Positions 43,009-55,810 of a stretch of DNA of 64,000 nucleotides are shown here, in pieces. Position numbers and translations under genes: made by a program. This DNA is from Panulirus ornatus (Eukaryota > Arthropoda > Malacostraca > Decapoda > Palinuridae): assembly GCF_036320965.1 (NCBI RefSeq), contig NC_092270.1, positions 16,844,908-16,908,907 of the forward strand, in the 5' to 3' direction. Under the pieces are notes generated by a model. It was not told the origin of the DNA and did no database searches. It worked only from the letters and a program-made list of their open reading frames with translations. Position 1 is the first letter of the stretch, and each line of letters starts with the position of its first letter.

Positions 43009-45032
43009 TTTTTTTTTTTTTTTGTGCTTTGTCGCTGTCTCCCGTGTTTGCGAGGTAGCGCAAGGAAACAGACGAAAGAAATGGCCCAACCCACCCCCAT
43101 ACACATGTATATACATACGTCCACACACGCAAATATACATACCTACACAGCTTTCCATGGTTTACCCCAGACGCTTCACATGCCTTGATTCAATCCACTG
43201 ACAGCACGTCAACCCCGGTATACCACATTGCTCCAATTCACTCTATTCCTTGCCCTCCTTTCACCCTCCTGCATGTTCAGGCCCCGATTACACAAAATCT
43301 TTTTCACTCCATCTTTCCACCTCCAATTTGGTCTCCCTCTTCTCCTCGTTCCCTCCACCTCCGACACATATATCCTCTTGGTCAATCTTTCCTCACTCAT
43401 TCTCTCCATGTGCCCAAACCATTTCAAAATACCCTCTTCTGCTCTCTCAACCACGCTCTTTTTATTTCCACACATCTCTCTTACCCTTACGTTACTTACT
43501 CGATCAAACCACCTCACACCACACATTGTCCTCAAACATCTCATTTCCAGCACATCCATCCTCCTGCGCACCACTCTATCCATAGCCCACGCCTCGCAAC
43601 CATACAACATTGTTGGAACCACTATTCCTTCAAACATACCCATTTTTGCTTTCTGAGATAATGTTCTCGACTTCCACACATTCTTCAAGGCCCCCAGAAT
43701 TTTCGCCCCCTCCCCCACCCTATGATCCACTTCCGCTTCCATGGTTCCATCCGCTGCCAGATCCACTCCCAGATATCTAAAACACTTCACTTCCTCCAGA
43801 TTTTCTCCATTCAAACTCACCTCCCAATTGACTTGACCCTCAACCCTACTGTACCTAATAACCTTGCTCTTATTCACATTTACTCTTAACTTTCTTCTTT
43901 CACACACTTTACCAAACTCAGTCACCAGCTTCTGCAGTTTCTCACATGAATCAGCCACCAGCGCTGTATCATCAGCGAACAACAACTGACTCACTTCCAA
44001 AGCTCTCTCATCCCCAACAGACTTCATACTTGCCCCTCTTTCCAAAACTCTTGCATTCACCTCCCTAACAACCCCATCCATAAACAAAATTAAACAACCA
44101 TGGAGACATCAGACACCCCTGCCGCAAACCTACATTCACTGAGAACCAATCACTTTCCTCTCTTCCTACACGTACACATGCCTTACATCCTTGATAAAAA
44201 CTTTTCACTGCTTCTAACAACTTGCCTCCCACACCATATATTCTTAATACCTTCCACAGAGCATCTCTATCAACTCTATCATATGCCTTCTCCACATCCA
44301 TAAATGCTACATACAAATCCATTTGCTTTTCTAAGTATTTCTCACATACATTCTTCAAAGCAAACACCTGATCCACACATCCTCTACCACTTCTGAAACC
44401 ACACTGCTCTTCCCCAATCTGATGCTCTGTACATGCCTTCACCCTCTCAATCAATACCCTCCCATATAATTTACCAGGAATACTCAACAAACTTATACCT
44501 CTGTAATTTGAGCACTCACTCTTATCCCCTTTGCCTTTGTACAATGGCACTATGCACGCATTTCGCCAATCCTCAGGCACCTCACCATGAGTCATACATA
44601 CATTAAATAACCTTACCAACCAGTCAACAATACAGTCACCCCCTTTTTTAATAAATTCCACTGCAACACCATCCAAACCTGCTGCCTTGCCGGCTTTCAT
44701 CTTCCGCAAAGCTTTTACTACCTCTTCTCTGTTTACCAAATCATTTTCCCTAACCCTCTCACTTTGCACACCACCTCGACCAAAACACCCTATATCTGCC
44801 ACTCTATCATCAAACACATTCAACAAACCTTCAAAATACTCACTCCATCTCCTTCTCACATCACCACTACTTGTTATCACCTCCCCATTTGCGCCCCTCA
44901 CTGAAGATCCCATTTGCTCCCTTGTCTTACGCACTTTATTTACCTCCTTCCAGAACATCTTTTTATTCTCCCTAAAATTTAATGATACTCTCTCACCCCA
45001 ACTCTCATTTGCCCTTTTTTTCACCTCTTGCA
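43009..45032 (-). mobile_element. RTE-A copy with clean 11-bp TSD, nested in host RTE-A
   Basis: A 2,024-bp minus-strand insertion flanked by ccttcaaccct at 42998-43008 and 45033-45043. It ends in a 16-nt T-run (A-tail on the minus strand) directly before the conserved tail, and is 5'-truncated in the linker (VQEVKKRAN). Its reading frame is split by a single extra base near 44085 into 44065-45032 (linker through motif B) and 43209-44087 (motif C to the native end). It is the best-defined target-primed insertion in the window. Confidence 0.9.
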
Positions 45033-45162
45033 CCTTCAACCCTACTGTACCTAATAACCTTGCTCTTATTCACATTTACTCTCAACTTTCGTCTTTCACA
45101 CACTTTACCAAACTCAGTCACCAGCTTCTGCAGTTTCTCACATGAATCAGCCACCAGCGCTG

Positions 45163-45317
45163 ATTCATAGAGTATAGCCTTCTTAACAGAAGATAATGAT
45201 GTGATATGTTGGTATACATCATCTTATAATCATTACAATATGAAATTAATAAGAGTTACTTTATCATTCATAAAAAGGACTGAACCTGCCCCACCCTTTT
45301 GATTTTAAACATATATA
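45163..45317. other. Short non-repeat spacer inside the tandem unit
   Basis: About 155 bp of AT-rich DNA, recurring at 50933-51087, between the truncated host RTE-A and the next plus copy. No feature recognised. Confidence 0.6.
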
Positions 45318-45383
45318 TGGTTTAAAAAGGGAGATATACATAAGTATACATATGTAAGTAGGAGAGATGGCCAGAGAGCATTA

Positions 45384-46604
45384 TTGGATTACGTGTTAAT
45401 TAATAGGCGCATGAAAGAGAGACTTTTTGATGTTAATGTCCTGAGAGGTGCAACTGGAGGGATGTCTGATCATTATCTTGTGGAGGAGAAAGTGAACATT
45501 TGTAGAGGTTTTCAGAAAAGAAGAGAGAATGTTGGGGTGAAGAGAGTGGTGAGAGTAAGTGAGCTTGGGAAGGAGACTTGCGTGAGGAAGTATCAGGAGA
45601 GACTGAGTACAGAATGGAAAAAGGTGAGAACAAAGGACGTAAGGGGAGTGGGGGAGGAATGGGATGTATTTAGGGAAGCAGTGACGGCTTGTGGAAAAGA
45701 CGTTTGTGGCATGAGAAGAGTGGGAGGTGGGTTGATTAGAAAGGGTAGTGAGTGGTGGGATGAAGAAGTAAGAGTATTAGTGAAAGAGAAGAGAGAGGCA
45801 TTTGGACGATTTTTGCAGGGAAAAAATGCAATTGAGTGGGAGATGTATAAAAGAAAGAGACAGGAGGTCAAGAGAAAGGTGCAAGAGGTGAAAAAGAGGG
45901 CAAATGAGAGTTGGGGTGAGAGAGTATCATTAAATTTTAGGGAGAATAAAAAGATGTTCTGGAAGGAGGTAAATAAAGTGCATAAGACAAGGGAGCAAAT
46001 GGGAACTTCGGTGAAGGGCGCAAGTGGGGAGGTAATAACAAGTAGTGGTGATGTGAGAAGGAGATGGAGTGAGTATTTTGAAGGTTTGTTGAATGTGTTT
46101 GATGATAGAGTGGCAGATATAGGGTGTTTTGGTCGAGGTGGTGTGCAAAGTGAGAGGGTTAGGGAAAATGATTTGGTAAACAGAGAAGAGGTAGTGAAAG
46201 CTTTGCGGAAGATGAAAGCCGGCAAGGCAGCAGGTTTGGATGGTATTGCAGTGGAATTTATTAAAAAAGGGGGTGACTGTATTGTTGACTGGTTGGTAAG
46301 GTTATTTAATGTATGTATGACTCATGGTGAGGTGCCTGAGGATTGGCGGAATGCATGCATAGTGCCATTGTACAAAGGCAAAGGGGATAAGAGTGAGTGC
46401 TCAAATTACAGAGGTATAAGTTTGTTGAGTATTCCTGGTAAATTATATGGGAGGGTATTGATTGAGAGGGTGAAGGCATGTACAGAGCATCAGATTGGGG
46501 AAGAGCAGTGTGGTTTCAGAAGTGGTAGAGGATGTGTGGATCAGGTGTTTGCTTTGAAGAATGTATGTGAGAAATACTTAGAAAGCAAATGGATTTGTAT
46601 GTAG
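45384..46604 (+). pseudogene. RTE-A hybrid copy, upstream frame (end of APE to RT motif A border)
   Basis: Begins at LDYVLINRR (APE Asp retained) and SDHYLVEEKV, continues through the linker and RT start (AAGLDGIAVEF, FRSGRGCVDQVFALKN). It ends when a 1-bp deletion near 46583 (one A lost from the aaaagcaaat run) shifts the frame at YLEKQMDLYV. The unit-1 paralogue at 40813 retains the base, so the deletion postdates the duplication or arose in assembly. Confidence 0.7.
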
Positions 46605-47701
46605 CATTTATGGATCTGGAGAAGGCATATGATAGAGTTGATAGAGATGCTCTGTGGAAGGTATTAAGAATATATGGTGTGGGAGGAAAGTTGTTAGAAG
46701 CAGTGAAAAGTTTTTATCGAGGATGTAAGGCATGTGTACGTGTAGGAAGAGAGGAAAGTGATTGGTTCTCAGTGAATGTAGGTTTGCGGCAGGGGTGTGT
46801 GATGTCTCCATGGTTGTTTAATTTGTTTATGGATGGGGTTGTTAGGGAGGTAAATGCAAGAGTTTTGGAAAGAGGGGCAAGTATGAAGTCTGTTGGGGAT
46901 GAGAGAGCTTTGGAAGTGAGTCAGTTGTTGTTCGCTGATGATACAGCGCTGGTGGCTGATTCATGTGAGAAACTGCAGAAGCTGGTGACTGAGTTTGGAA
47001 AAGTGTGTGGAAGAAGAAAGTTAAGAGTAAATGTGAATAAGAGCAAGGTTATTAGGTACAGTAGGGTTGAGGGTCAAGTCAATTGGGAGGTGAGTTTGAA
47101 TGGAGAAAAACTGGAGGAAGTGAAGTGTTTTAGATATCTGGGAGTGGATCTGGCAGCGGATGGAACCATGGAAGCGGAAGTGGATCATAGGGTGGGGGAG
47201 GGGACGAAAATCCTGGGGGCCTTGAAGAATGTGTGGAAGTCGAGAACATTATCTCGGAAAGCAAAAATGGGTATGTTTGAAGGAATAGTGGTTCCAACAA
47301 TGTTGTATGGTTGCGAGGCGTGGGCTATGGATAGAGTTGTGCGCAGGAGGATGGATGTGCTGGAAATGAGATGTTTGAGGACAATGTGTGGTGTGAGGTG
47401 GTTTGATCGAGTGAGTAACGTAAGGGTAAGAGAGATGTGTGGAAATAAAAAGAGCGTGGTTGAGAGAGCAGAAGAGGGTGTTTTGAAGTGGTTTGGGCAC
47501 ATGGAGAGGATGAGTGAGGTAAGATTGACCAAGAGGATATATGTGTCGGAGGTGGAGGGAACAAGGAGAAGAGGGAGACCAAATTGGAGGTGGAAAGATG
47601 GAGTGAAAAAGATTTTGTGTGATCGGGGCCTGAACATGCAGGAGGGTGAAAGGAGGGCAAGGAATAGAGTGAATTGGAGCGATGTGGTATACCGGGGTTG
47701 A
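46589..47701 (+). pseudogene. RTE-A hybrid copy, downstream frame (RT motif A to native C-terminus)
   Basis: Continues in the next frame from MDLYVAFMDLEKAYDRVD through RQGCVMSPWLF, FADD and the C-terminal WFGHMERMSEVRLTKRIY to VVYRG. It shares SEVRLTKR and GEGTKILG with the 39909 copy, confirming that the 3' part derives from that lineage. Together with the upstream frame it would form a complete linker-RT protein but for the single-base deletion. Confidence 0.7.
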
Positions 47702-47903
47702 CGTGCTGTCAGTGGATTGAAGCAGGGCATGTGAAGCGTCTGGGGTAAACTATGGAAAGCTGTGTAGGTATGTATATTTGCGTGTGTGGACGTATGTATA
47801 TACATGTGTATGAGGGGGGTTGGGCCATTTCTTTCGTCTGTTTCCTTGCGCTACCTCGCAAACGCGGGAGACAGCGACAAAGTATAATAAAAAAAATATA
47901 ATA

Positions 47904-50900
47904 ACATAATTCATACTGTCTGCCTTTATTCATTCCCATCTCCACCTCGCCACACATGGAATAACAACTCCTTCCCCCCTCATGTGTGCGAGGTAGCGCT
48001 AAGAAAAAACAACAAAGGCCCCATTCGTTCACACTCACTCTCTAGCTGTCATGTAATAATGCACCGAAACCACAACTCCCTTTCCACCTCCAGGCCCCAC
48101 ACAACTTTCCATGGTTTACCCCAGATGCTTCACAGCACGTCGACCCTGGTATACCACATCGTTCCAATTCACTCTATTCCTTGCACGCCTTTCACCCTCC
48201 TGCATGTTCAGGTCCCGATCACTCAAATTCTTTTTCACTCCATTGTTACACCTCCAATTTAGTCTCCCACTTCTCCTCGTTCCCTCCACCTCTGACACAT
48301 ATAATCTCTTGGTCAATCTTTCCTCACTCATTCTCTCCATGTGACCAAACTATTTCAAAACACCCTCTTCTGCTCTCTCAACCACACTCTTTTTATTACC
48401 ACACATCTCTCTTACCCTTACATTACTTACTCAATCACACTCCCTCACATCACACATTGTCCTCAAACATCTCATTTCCAGCACATCCACCTTCCTGCGC
48501 ACAACTCTATCCATAGCCCACGCCTCGCAACCATACAATATTGTTGGAGCCACTATTCCTTCAAACATACCCATTTTTGCTTTCCAAAATAATGTTCTTG
48601 ACTTCCACACATTCTTCAAGGATCCCAGAAGTTTCGCTCCCTCCCCCACCCTATGATTCACTTCCGCTTCCATGGTTCCATCCGCTGCCAAATCCACTCC
48701 CAGATATCTACAACATTTCACTTCCTCCAGTTTTTCTCCATTCAAACTTACCTCCCAACTGACTTGACCTTCAACCCTTTTTTTTTTTTTTTTGTGCTTT
48801 GTCGCTGTCTCCCGTGTTTGCGAGGTAGCGCAAGGAAACAGACGAAAGAAATGGCCCAACCCACCCCCATACACATGTATATACATACGTCCACACACGC
48901 AAATATACATACCTACACAGCTTTCCATGGTTTACCCCAGACGCTTCACATGCCTTGATTCAATCCACTGACAGCACGTCAACCCCGGTATACGACATCG
49001 CTCCAATTCACTCTATTCCTTGCCCTCCTTTCACCCTCCTGCATGTTCAGGCCCCGATTACACAAAATCTTTTTCACTCCATCTTTCCACCTCCAATTTG
49101 GTCTCCCTCTTCTCCTCGTTCCCTCCACCTCCGACACATATATCCTCTTGGTCAATCTTTCCTCACTCATTCTCTCCATGTGCCCAAACCATTTCAAAAT
49201 ACCCTCTTCTGCTCTCTCAACCACGCTCTTTTTATTTCCACACATCTCTCTTACCCTTACGTTACTTACTCGATCAAACCACCTCACACCACACATTGTC
49301 CTCAAACATCTCATTTCCAGCACATCCATCCTCCTGCGCACCACTCTATCCATAGCCCACGCCTCGCAACCATACAACATTGTTGGAACCACTATTCCTT
49401 CAAACATACCCATTTTTGCTTTCCGAGATAATGTTCTCGACTTCCACACATTCTTCAAGGCCCCCAGAATTTTCGCCCCCTCCCCCACCCTATGATCCAC
49501 TTCCGCTTCCATGGTTCCATCCGCTGCCAGATCCACTCCCAGATATCTAAAACACTTCACTTCCTCCAGATTTTCTCCATTCAAACTCACCTCCCAATTG
49601 ACTTGACCCTCAACCCTACTGTACCTAATAACCTTGCTCTTATTCACATTTACTCTTAACTTTCTTCTTTCACACACTTTACCAAACTCAGTCACCAGCT
49701 TCTGCAGTTTCTCACATGAATCAGCCACCAGCGCTGTATCATCAGCGAACAACAACTGACTCACTTCCAAAGCTCTCTCATCCCCAACAGACTTCATACT
49801 TGCCCCTCTTTCCAAAACTCTTGCATTCACCTCCCTAACAACCCCATCCATAAACAAAATTAAACAACCATGGAGACATCAGACACCCCTGCCGCAAACC
49901 TACATTCACTGAGAACCAATCACTTTCCTCTCTTCCTACACGTACACATGCCTTACATCCTTGATAAAAACTTTTCACTGCTTCTAACAACTTGCCTCCC
50001 ACACCATATATTCTTAATACCTTCCACAGAGCATCTCTATCAACTCTATCATATGCCTTCTCCAGATCCATAAATGCTACATACAAATCCATTTGCTTTT
50101 CTAAGTATTTCTCACATACATTCTTCAAAGCAAACACCTGATCCACACATCCTCTACCACTTCTGAAACCACACTGCTCTTCCCCAATCTGATGCTCTGT
50201 ACATGCTTTCACCCTCTCAATCAATACCCTCCCATAAAATTTACCAGGAATACTCAACAAACTTATACCTCTGTAATTTGAGCACTCACTCTTATCCCCT
50301 TTGCCTTTGTACAATGGCACTATGCACGCATTTCGCCAATCCTCAGGCACCTCACCATGAGTCATACATACATTAAATAACCTTACCAACCAGTCAACAA
50401 TACAGTCACCCCCTTTTTTAATAAATTCCACTGCAACACCATCCAAACCTGCTGCCTTGCCGGCTTTCATGTTCCGCAAAGCTTTTACTACCTCTTCTCT
50501 GTTTACCAAATCATTTTCCCTAACCCTCTCACTTTGCACACCACCTCGACCAAAACACCCTATATCTGCCACTCTATCATCAAACACATTCAACAAACCT
50601 TCAAAATACTCACTCCATCTCCTTCTCACATCACCACTACTTGTTATCACCTCCCCATTTGCGCCCCTCACTGAAGATCCCATTTGCTCCCTTGTCTTAC
50701 GCACTTTATTTACCTCCTTCCAGAACATCTTTTTATTCTCCCTAAAATTTAATGATACTCTCTCACCCCAACTCTCATTTGCCCTTTTTTTCACCTCTTG
50801 CACCTTCAACCCTACTGTACCTAATAACCTTGCTCTTATTCACATTTACTCTCAACTTTCGTCTTTCACACACTTTACCAAACTCAGTCACCAGCTTCTG

Positions 50901-50932
50901 CAGTTTCTCACATGAATCAGCCACCAGCGCTG
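47904..50932 (-). mobile_element. Host RTE-A fragment in tandem unit 2, split by nested copy
   Basis: Duplicate of 42134-45162: the pieces 47904-48778 and 50803-50932 flank the nested insertion at 48779-50802. UTR and C-terminal coding match unit 1 apart from rare substitutions (for example gacttgacc here for gacttaacc at 42991). Confidence 0.8.
48779..50802 (-). mobile_element. Nested RTE-A copy, tandem unit 2
   Basis: Duplicate of 43009-45032 with the same 11-bp target duplication (48768-48778 and 50803-50813), the same 16-nt T-run and the same frame-breaking extra base (near 49855), so the frameshift predates the tandem duplication. Frames are 49835-50802 (linker to motif B) and 48979-49857 (motif C to the native end). 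Private changes include LRNMKAGKAAGLDG and PGKFYGRV. Confidence 0.85.
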
Positions 50933-51087
50933 ATTCATAGAGTATAGCCTTCTTAACAGAAGATAATGATGTGATATGTTGGTATACATCATCTTATAAT
51001 CATTACAATATGAAATTAATAAGAGTTACTTTATCATTCATAAAAAGGACTGAACCTGCCCCACCCTTTTGATTTTAAACATATATA
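50933..51087. other. Non-repeat spacer, tandem copy
   Basis: Second copy of the 155-bp spacer at 45163-45317. No feature recognised. Confidence 0.6.
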
Positions 51088-53912
51088 TGGTTTAAAAAGG
51101 GAGATATACATAAGTATACATATGTAAGTAGGAGAGATGGCCAGAGAGCATTATTGGATTACGTGTTAATTAATAGGCGCATGAAAGAGAGACTTTTTGA
51201 TGTTAATGTCCTGAGAGGTGCAACTGGAGGGATGTCTGATCATTATCTTGTGGAGGAGAAAGTGAACATTTGTAGAGGTTTTCAGAAAAGAAGAGAGAAT
51301 GTTGGGGTGAAGAGAGTGGTGAGAGTAAGTGAGCTTGGGAAGGAGACTTGCGTGAGGAAGTATCAGGAGAGACTGAGTACAGAATGGAAAAAGGTGAGAA
51401 CAAAGGACGTAAGGGGAGTGGGGGAGGAATGGGATGTATTTAGGGAAGCAGTGACGGCTTGTGCAAAAGACGCTTGTGGCATGAGAAGCGTGGGAGGTGG
51501 GTAGATTAGAAAGGGTAGTGAGTGGTGGGATGAAGAGGTAAGATTATTAGTGAAAGAGAAGAGAGAGGCATTTGGACGATTTTTGCAGGGAAATAATGCA
51601 AATGACTGGGAGATGTATGAAAGAAGGAGGCAGGAAGTCAAGAGAAAGGTGCAAGAGGTGAAAAAGAGGGCAAATGAGAGTTGGGGTGAGAGAGTATCAT
51701 CAAATTTTAGGGAGAATAAAAAGATGTTCTGGAAGGAGGTAAATAAAGTGCGCAAGACAAGGGAAAAAATGGAAACATCAGTGAAGGGTCAAATGGGAAG
51801 GTGATAACAAGTAGTGGTGATGTGAGGAGTGGATTGAGTATTTTGAAGGTTTGTTGAATGTGTTTGATGATAGAGTGGCAGATATAGGGTGTTTTGGTCA
51901 AGGTGGTGTGCAAAGTGAGAGGGTTAGGGAGAATGATTTGGTTAATAGAGAAAAGGTAGTAAAAGCTATGCGGAAGATGAAAGCTGGCAAGGCAGCGAGT
52001 TTGGATGGTATTGCAGTGGAAGTCATTAAAAAAGGGGGTGACTGTGTTGTTGACTGGTTGGTAAGGTATCCAATGTATGTATGACTCACGGTGAGGTGTC
52101 TGAGGATTGGCCGAATGCTTACACAGTGCGACTGTACAAAGGCAAAGGGGATAAAAGTGAGTGCTCAAATTACAAAGGTATAAGTTTGTTGAGTATTCCT
52201 AGGAAATTATGTGGGAGGGTACTGATTGAGTGGGTGAAGGCATATACAGAGCATCAGATTGGGGAAGAGCAGTGTGGCTTCAGAAGTGGTAGAGGATGTG
52301 TGGATCAGGTGTTTGCTTTGAAGAATGTATGTGAGAAATACTTAGAAAAGCAAATGGATTTGTGTGTAGCATTTATGGATCTGGAGAAGGCATATGATAG
52401 AGTTGATAGAGATACTCTGTGGAAGGTATTAAGAATATATGGTGTGGGAGGCAAGTTGTTAGAAGCAGTGAAAAGATTTTATTGAGGATGTAAGGCATGT
52501 GTACGTGTAGGAAGAGAGGAAGGTGACTGGTTCTCAGTGAATGTCGGTTTGCGGCAGAGGTGCGTGATGTCTCCATGGTTGTTTAAATTGTTTATGGTTG
52601 GGGTTGTTAGGGAGGTGAATGCAAGAGTTTTGGAAAGAGGGGCAAGTATGTAGTCTGTTGTGGATGAGAGAGCTTGGGAAGTGAGTCAGTTGTTGTTCGC
52701 TGATTATACAGCACTGGTGGCTGATTCGGGTGAGAAACTGCAGAAGCTTGTGACAGAGTTTGGTAGTGTGTGAAAAAAGAAAGTTGAGAGTAAATGTGAA
52801 TAAGAGCAAGGTTATTAGGTACAGTAGGGTTGAAGGACATGTCAATTGGGAGGTAAGTGTGGATGGAGAAAAACTGGAGGAAGTGAAGTGTTTTAGATAT
52901 CTGGGAGTGGATTTGGCAGTGGATGGAACCATGGAAGCAAAGGTGAATCATAGGGTGGGGGAGGGGGCAAAAGTTCTGGGTGGTTGAAGAATGTGTGCAA
53001 GTTGAGAACATTATCTTGGAAAGCAAAAAATGGGCATATTTAAAGGAATAGTGTTTCCAAGAGTGATATATGGTTGCGAGGCATGGGCTATAGATAGAGT
53101 TGTGCGGAGGAGGGTGGATGTGCTGGAAATGAGAGGTTTGAGGACAATATGTGGTGTGAGGTGGTTTGATTGAATAAGTAATCAAAGGGTAAGAGAGATG
53201 TGTGGTAATAAAAAGAGTGTGGTTGAGAGAGCAGAAGAGGGTGTTTTGAAATGGTTTGGTTACATGAAGAGAATGAGTGAGGAAAGATTGACAAAGAGGA
53301 TATATGTGTCAGAGGCGGAGGGAACGAGGAGAAGTGGGAGACCAAATTGGAGGTGGAAAGATGGAGTGAAAAAGAATTTGAGTGATCGGGGCCTGAACAT
53401 GCAGGAGGGTGAAAGGCGTGCAAGGAATAGAGTGAATTGAAACGATGTAGTATACTGGGGTCGACGTGCTGTCAATGGATTGAACCAGGGCATGTGAAGC
53501 GCCTGGGGTAAACCATGGAAAGTTTTGTGGGGCCTGGATGTGGAAAGGGAGCTGTGGTTTCGCTGCATTATACATGACAGCTAGAGACAGTGTGAACGAA
53601 TGTGGCCTTTGTTGTCTTCTCCTAGCGCTACCTTGCGCACATGCTGGGGGAGGGGGTTGTTATTTCATGTGTGGCGGGGTGGCAACGGGAATGAATAAGG
53701 GCAGACAGTATGAATTATGTACATGTGTATATATTTATATGTCTCTGTGTATATATATATGTATATGATGAGATGTATAGGTATGTATATGTGTGTGTAT
53801 GGACGTGTATGTATATACATGTGTATGTGGGTGGGTTGGGCCATTCTTTTGTCTGTTTCCTTGCGCTACCTCGCTAATGCGGGAGACAGCGACAAAGTAT
53901 AATGATAATAAC
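51088..53912 (+). mobile_element. Older RTE-A copy, 5'-truncated, two-tail (long) 3' UTR
   Basis: Begins at the same APE truncation point as the hybrid copy (WFKKGDIHKYTYVS) and retains a full 3' UTR of about 465 bp. The UTR holds two successive tail modules (gctaccttgcgcacatgc near 53628 and gctacctcgctaatgcggg near 53865) separated by a TA/TG-rich spacer. The reading frame is broken into at least six pieces (from 51154 to 53440). Motif C is mutated (LLFADYTALVAD) and a stop replaces a residue near 52650. This is one parent of the unequal crossover. Confidence 0.8.
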
Positions 53913-55810
53913 AAAATGAATCCCAAACATAAAACTGTCTCCAGTATAATCTACTTCTAAATTTGTTTATATAAAAGAAAAATTACACCTTATCTACAAA
54001 AGAAACATCAATCATGATGATTTTCTTTGATATTATCACTAAAGGACAAAATCAGCTATTTTGATAAAAAGCTGTGCTATCATACGACTTTTTAAGTTTT
54101 TGTATGGTTACCATTTGCAACATTAATACTTAGCTTATTCAACCATTACCCTGACACCATAAGAGTACTTGCATCTTTTCTGACAAGTTTCTTGCTTAGT
54201 TTTGTAAGGCATTAGGCATCTCTATCTTTGTATCTATCAAAGATGGAGCAACTAGAGGGGAAAGAAAAAAATTCAAAGAAGTACTTTTACAGCATCAGAG
54301 TAATAAATGAATGGAATAAGTTGTGACATTGTAAACAAGTGGTATCCAAAAGTTTAAAATTGAGTACAACAGTGAAGTTCAAGAAATGGGACCCTATGAG
54401 AGTAAAACTTCTTCCTCATAATGTTTAAATATGTAAAAACAGGTAAATACACACACATACAAATATAAAGTGACAATGACATACTGAAAATCAGGATCCA
54501 AGACACACACCAGTGCTTTCACACACAATCAAAATCGAGAGGTGAGTTGCAGTGAAAAGCTAATGCCTTAAAGCCACCCACCTTGGAAGAGTGCAGAAGG
54601 AAGGATGACATGATCACAACTTTTAATTTCTAAAATAATTTATAATGTGGACAGAATGCATTTTTTGAGAGGTGTACAAATAGAAGAACCTAGTCCCTAA
54701 CATGAAATTAAACAGGAAACTTGTTAAGAAGAATGTGAGAAAGTACTTTAATTGTGGATGAATGGAAAAGAATGACTGAAGACATGGTTAATGCAGGCAG
54801 CACATAAAAATTTAAGTTGTGTGATAGTAATGAATGTTCCAAAAAGAGAGAAGGCAAAAATGCGAGAAAACACACAAGTGCTTTTTGCTTGCTTCTTGGC
54901 TGCTTTGAAGAAAAACTGGTGAAACACAGTCTCTAACATGGCAAGCTGCTAGTAGCATTTCTATCGTTGGGATGCCATCCCACCTCTGTATGGATTCATA
55001 ATTGACAACATTTGTCATCTCAAACAACTTTAAAAGATATAAGCTAGAGCAAGGTGACACAAGATACTGTGATTAGATTGGATGTGATGTAAGACAACTT
55101 ATACAGCCAAAATGATGCATAAGGAACTATTTTTTACTACTATTGTAATGGTATCACTTTCTCACCACAAACTTTATGGCCAGGATAACACCCATCTTTC
55201 AAAAAACCTGGATGAACTTATATAAGAGGTACATAAAAAATTAATGATTTGAGGGCAAAAAGTTGAAGGTCAACACTCACAAAATCAAATATTACACGAG
55301 TAGATAAGGTTTTGCTTTTCTTATTTTGATTAGCTTTATTCCGAGCAAGATTAATGCTTTCACATATCCCTTACATCATACACTGCATTACTGGTTAAAA
55401 TATAGGGTGCTGTTACTGCAATCCACCTACTTGTGGCTACACCACTAGTGAAGAAGTCACCTTCAAGAATGTATGATCGATACTAGACAAAATGGAGGAC
55501 AGTCTCATTGAGAAACTTTTCAAACAAAAGCACTTGAGCATTTCCCTGTTACTTGATTATAAAGCAGACCTGAAGCTACAGAAGCCCAATAAAAGGGGTT
55601 CCAAGATTATATGATTACAATTAAAGGAGTACAGGATTAAAGGAGAGAACCAAGTTGCTTTAGAAAGTAACTCTCTTTTCTCCCATTAGTTTACGTTAGG
55701 CATGAGGCACTTCTGCTCTACTAGACCATATGCCACCTCATATTCTATGAATAGTAGCATAAAAGCATAATGAAAATGATGCAATGGCCGGTGGAGTTAT
55801 CTAACAACCC
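53913..55810. other. Unassigned AT-rich sequence
   Basis: About 1.9 kb with no recognisable gene, RNA gene or repeat. Confidence 0.45.

Larger units (their letters stand above)
39711..45162 (-). mobile_element. Host RTE-A element (long 3' UTR class) split by two younger RTE-A insertions
   Basis: Three minus-strand pieces form one 3'-terminal RTE-A fragment: 39711-39908 (tail and TA spacer of the UTR), 42134-43008 (rest of the UTR plus C-terminal coding, including CEAWAMDRVV and ERLTKRLYVSEVEG) and 45033-45162 (coding up to the motif C side). The first gap is filled by the plus-strand copy 39909-42133; the shared aca at both edges is the likely short target duplication. The second gap is filled by the minus-strand copy 43009-45032. 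The frame of the host is broken. A 9-bp inverted repeat marks its truncated 5' junction. Confidence 0.75.
39948..45717. repeat. 5,770-bp tandem duplication, unit 1
   Basis: Positions p and p+5,770 match almost base for base across this interval, covering the end of one RTE-A copy, the nested trio and the start of the next. Differences noticed are few and scattered (for example 42357 versus 48127, 43230 versus 49000, 43652 versus 49422, and a 1-bp deletion near 46583). Boundaries lie inside RTE-A coding sequence. Confidence 0.9.
45318..47903 (+). mobile_element. Hybrid RTE-A copy made by unequal crossing-over
   Basis: Its first ~390 bp (45318 to about 45707) match the start of the copy at 51088, and everything from about 45718 matches the copy at 39909-42133, including its private variants. 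It is truncated at the APE segment WFKKGDIHKYTYVS and has the young 3' UTR (tail near 47840-47885). The frame is open in two parts, described separately. Confidence 0.85.
45718..51487. repeat. 5,770-bp tandem duplication, unit 2
   Basis: Second unit of the direct tandem duplication. Immediately beyond 51487 the sequence departs from unit 1 and continues as an older, more diverged RTE-A copy, which locates the crossover inside the RTE-A linker. Confidence 0.9.

Noticed and set aside
39948..51487. CRISPR-like or satellite array because of the repeated blocks
   Set aside because: The repeat unit is 5.77 kb and consists of nested retrotransposons in a eukaryotic context. There are no short direct repeats with unique spacers.
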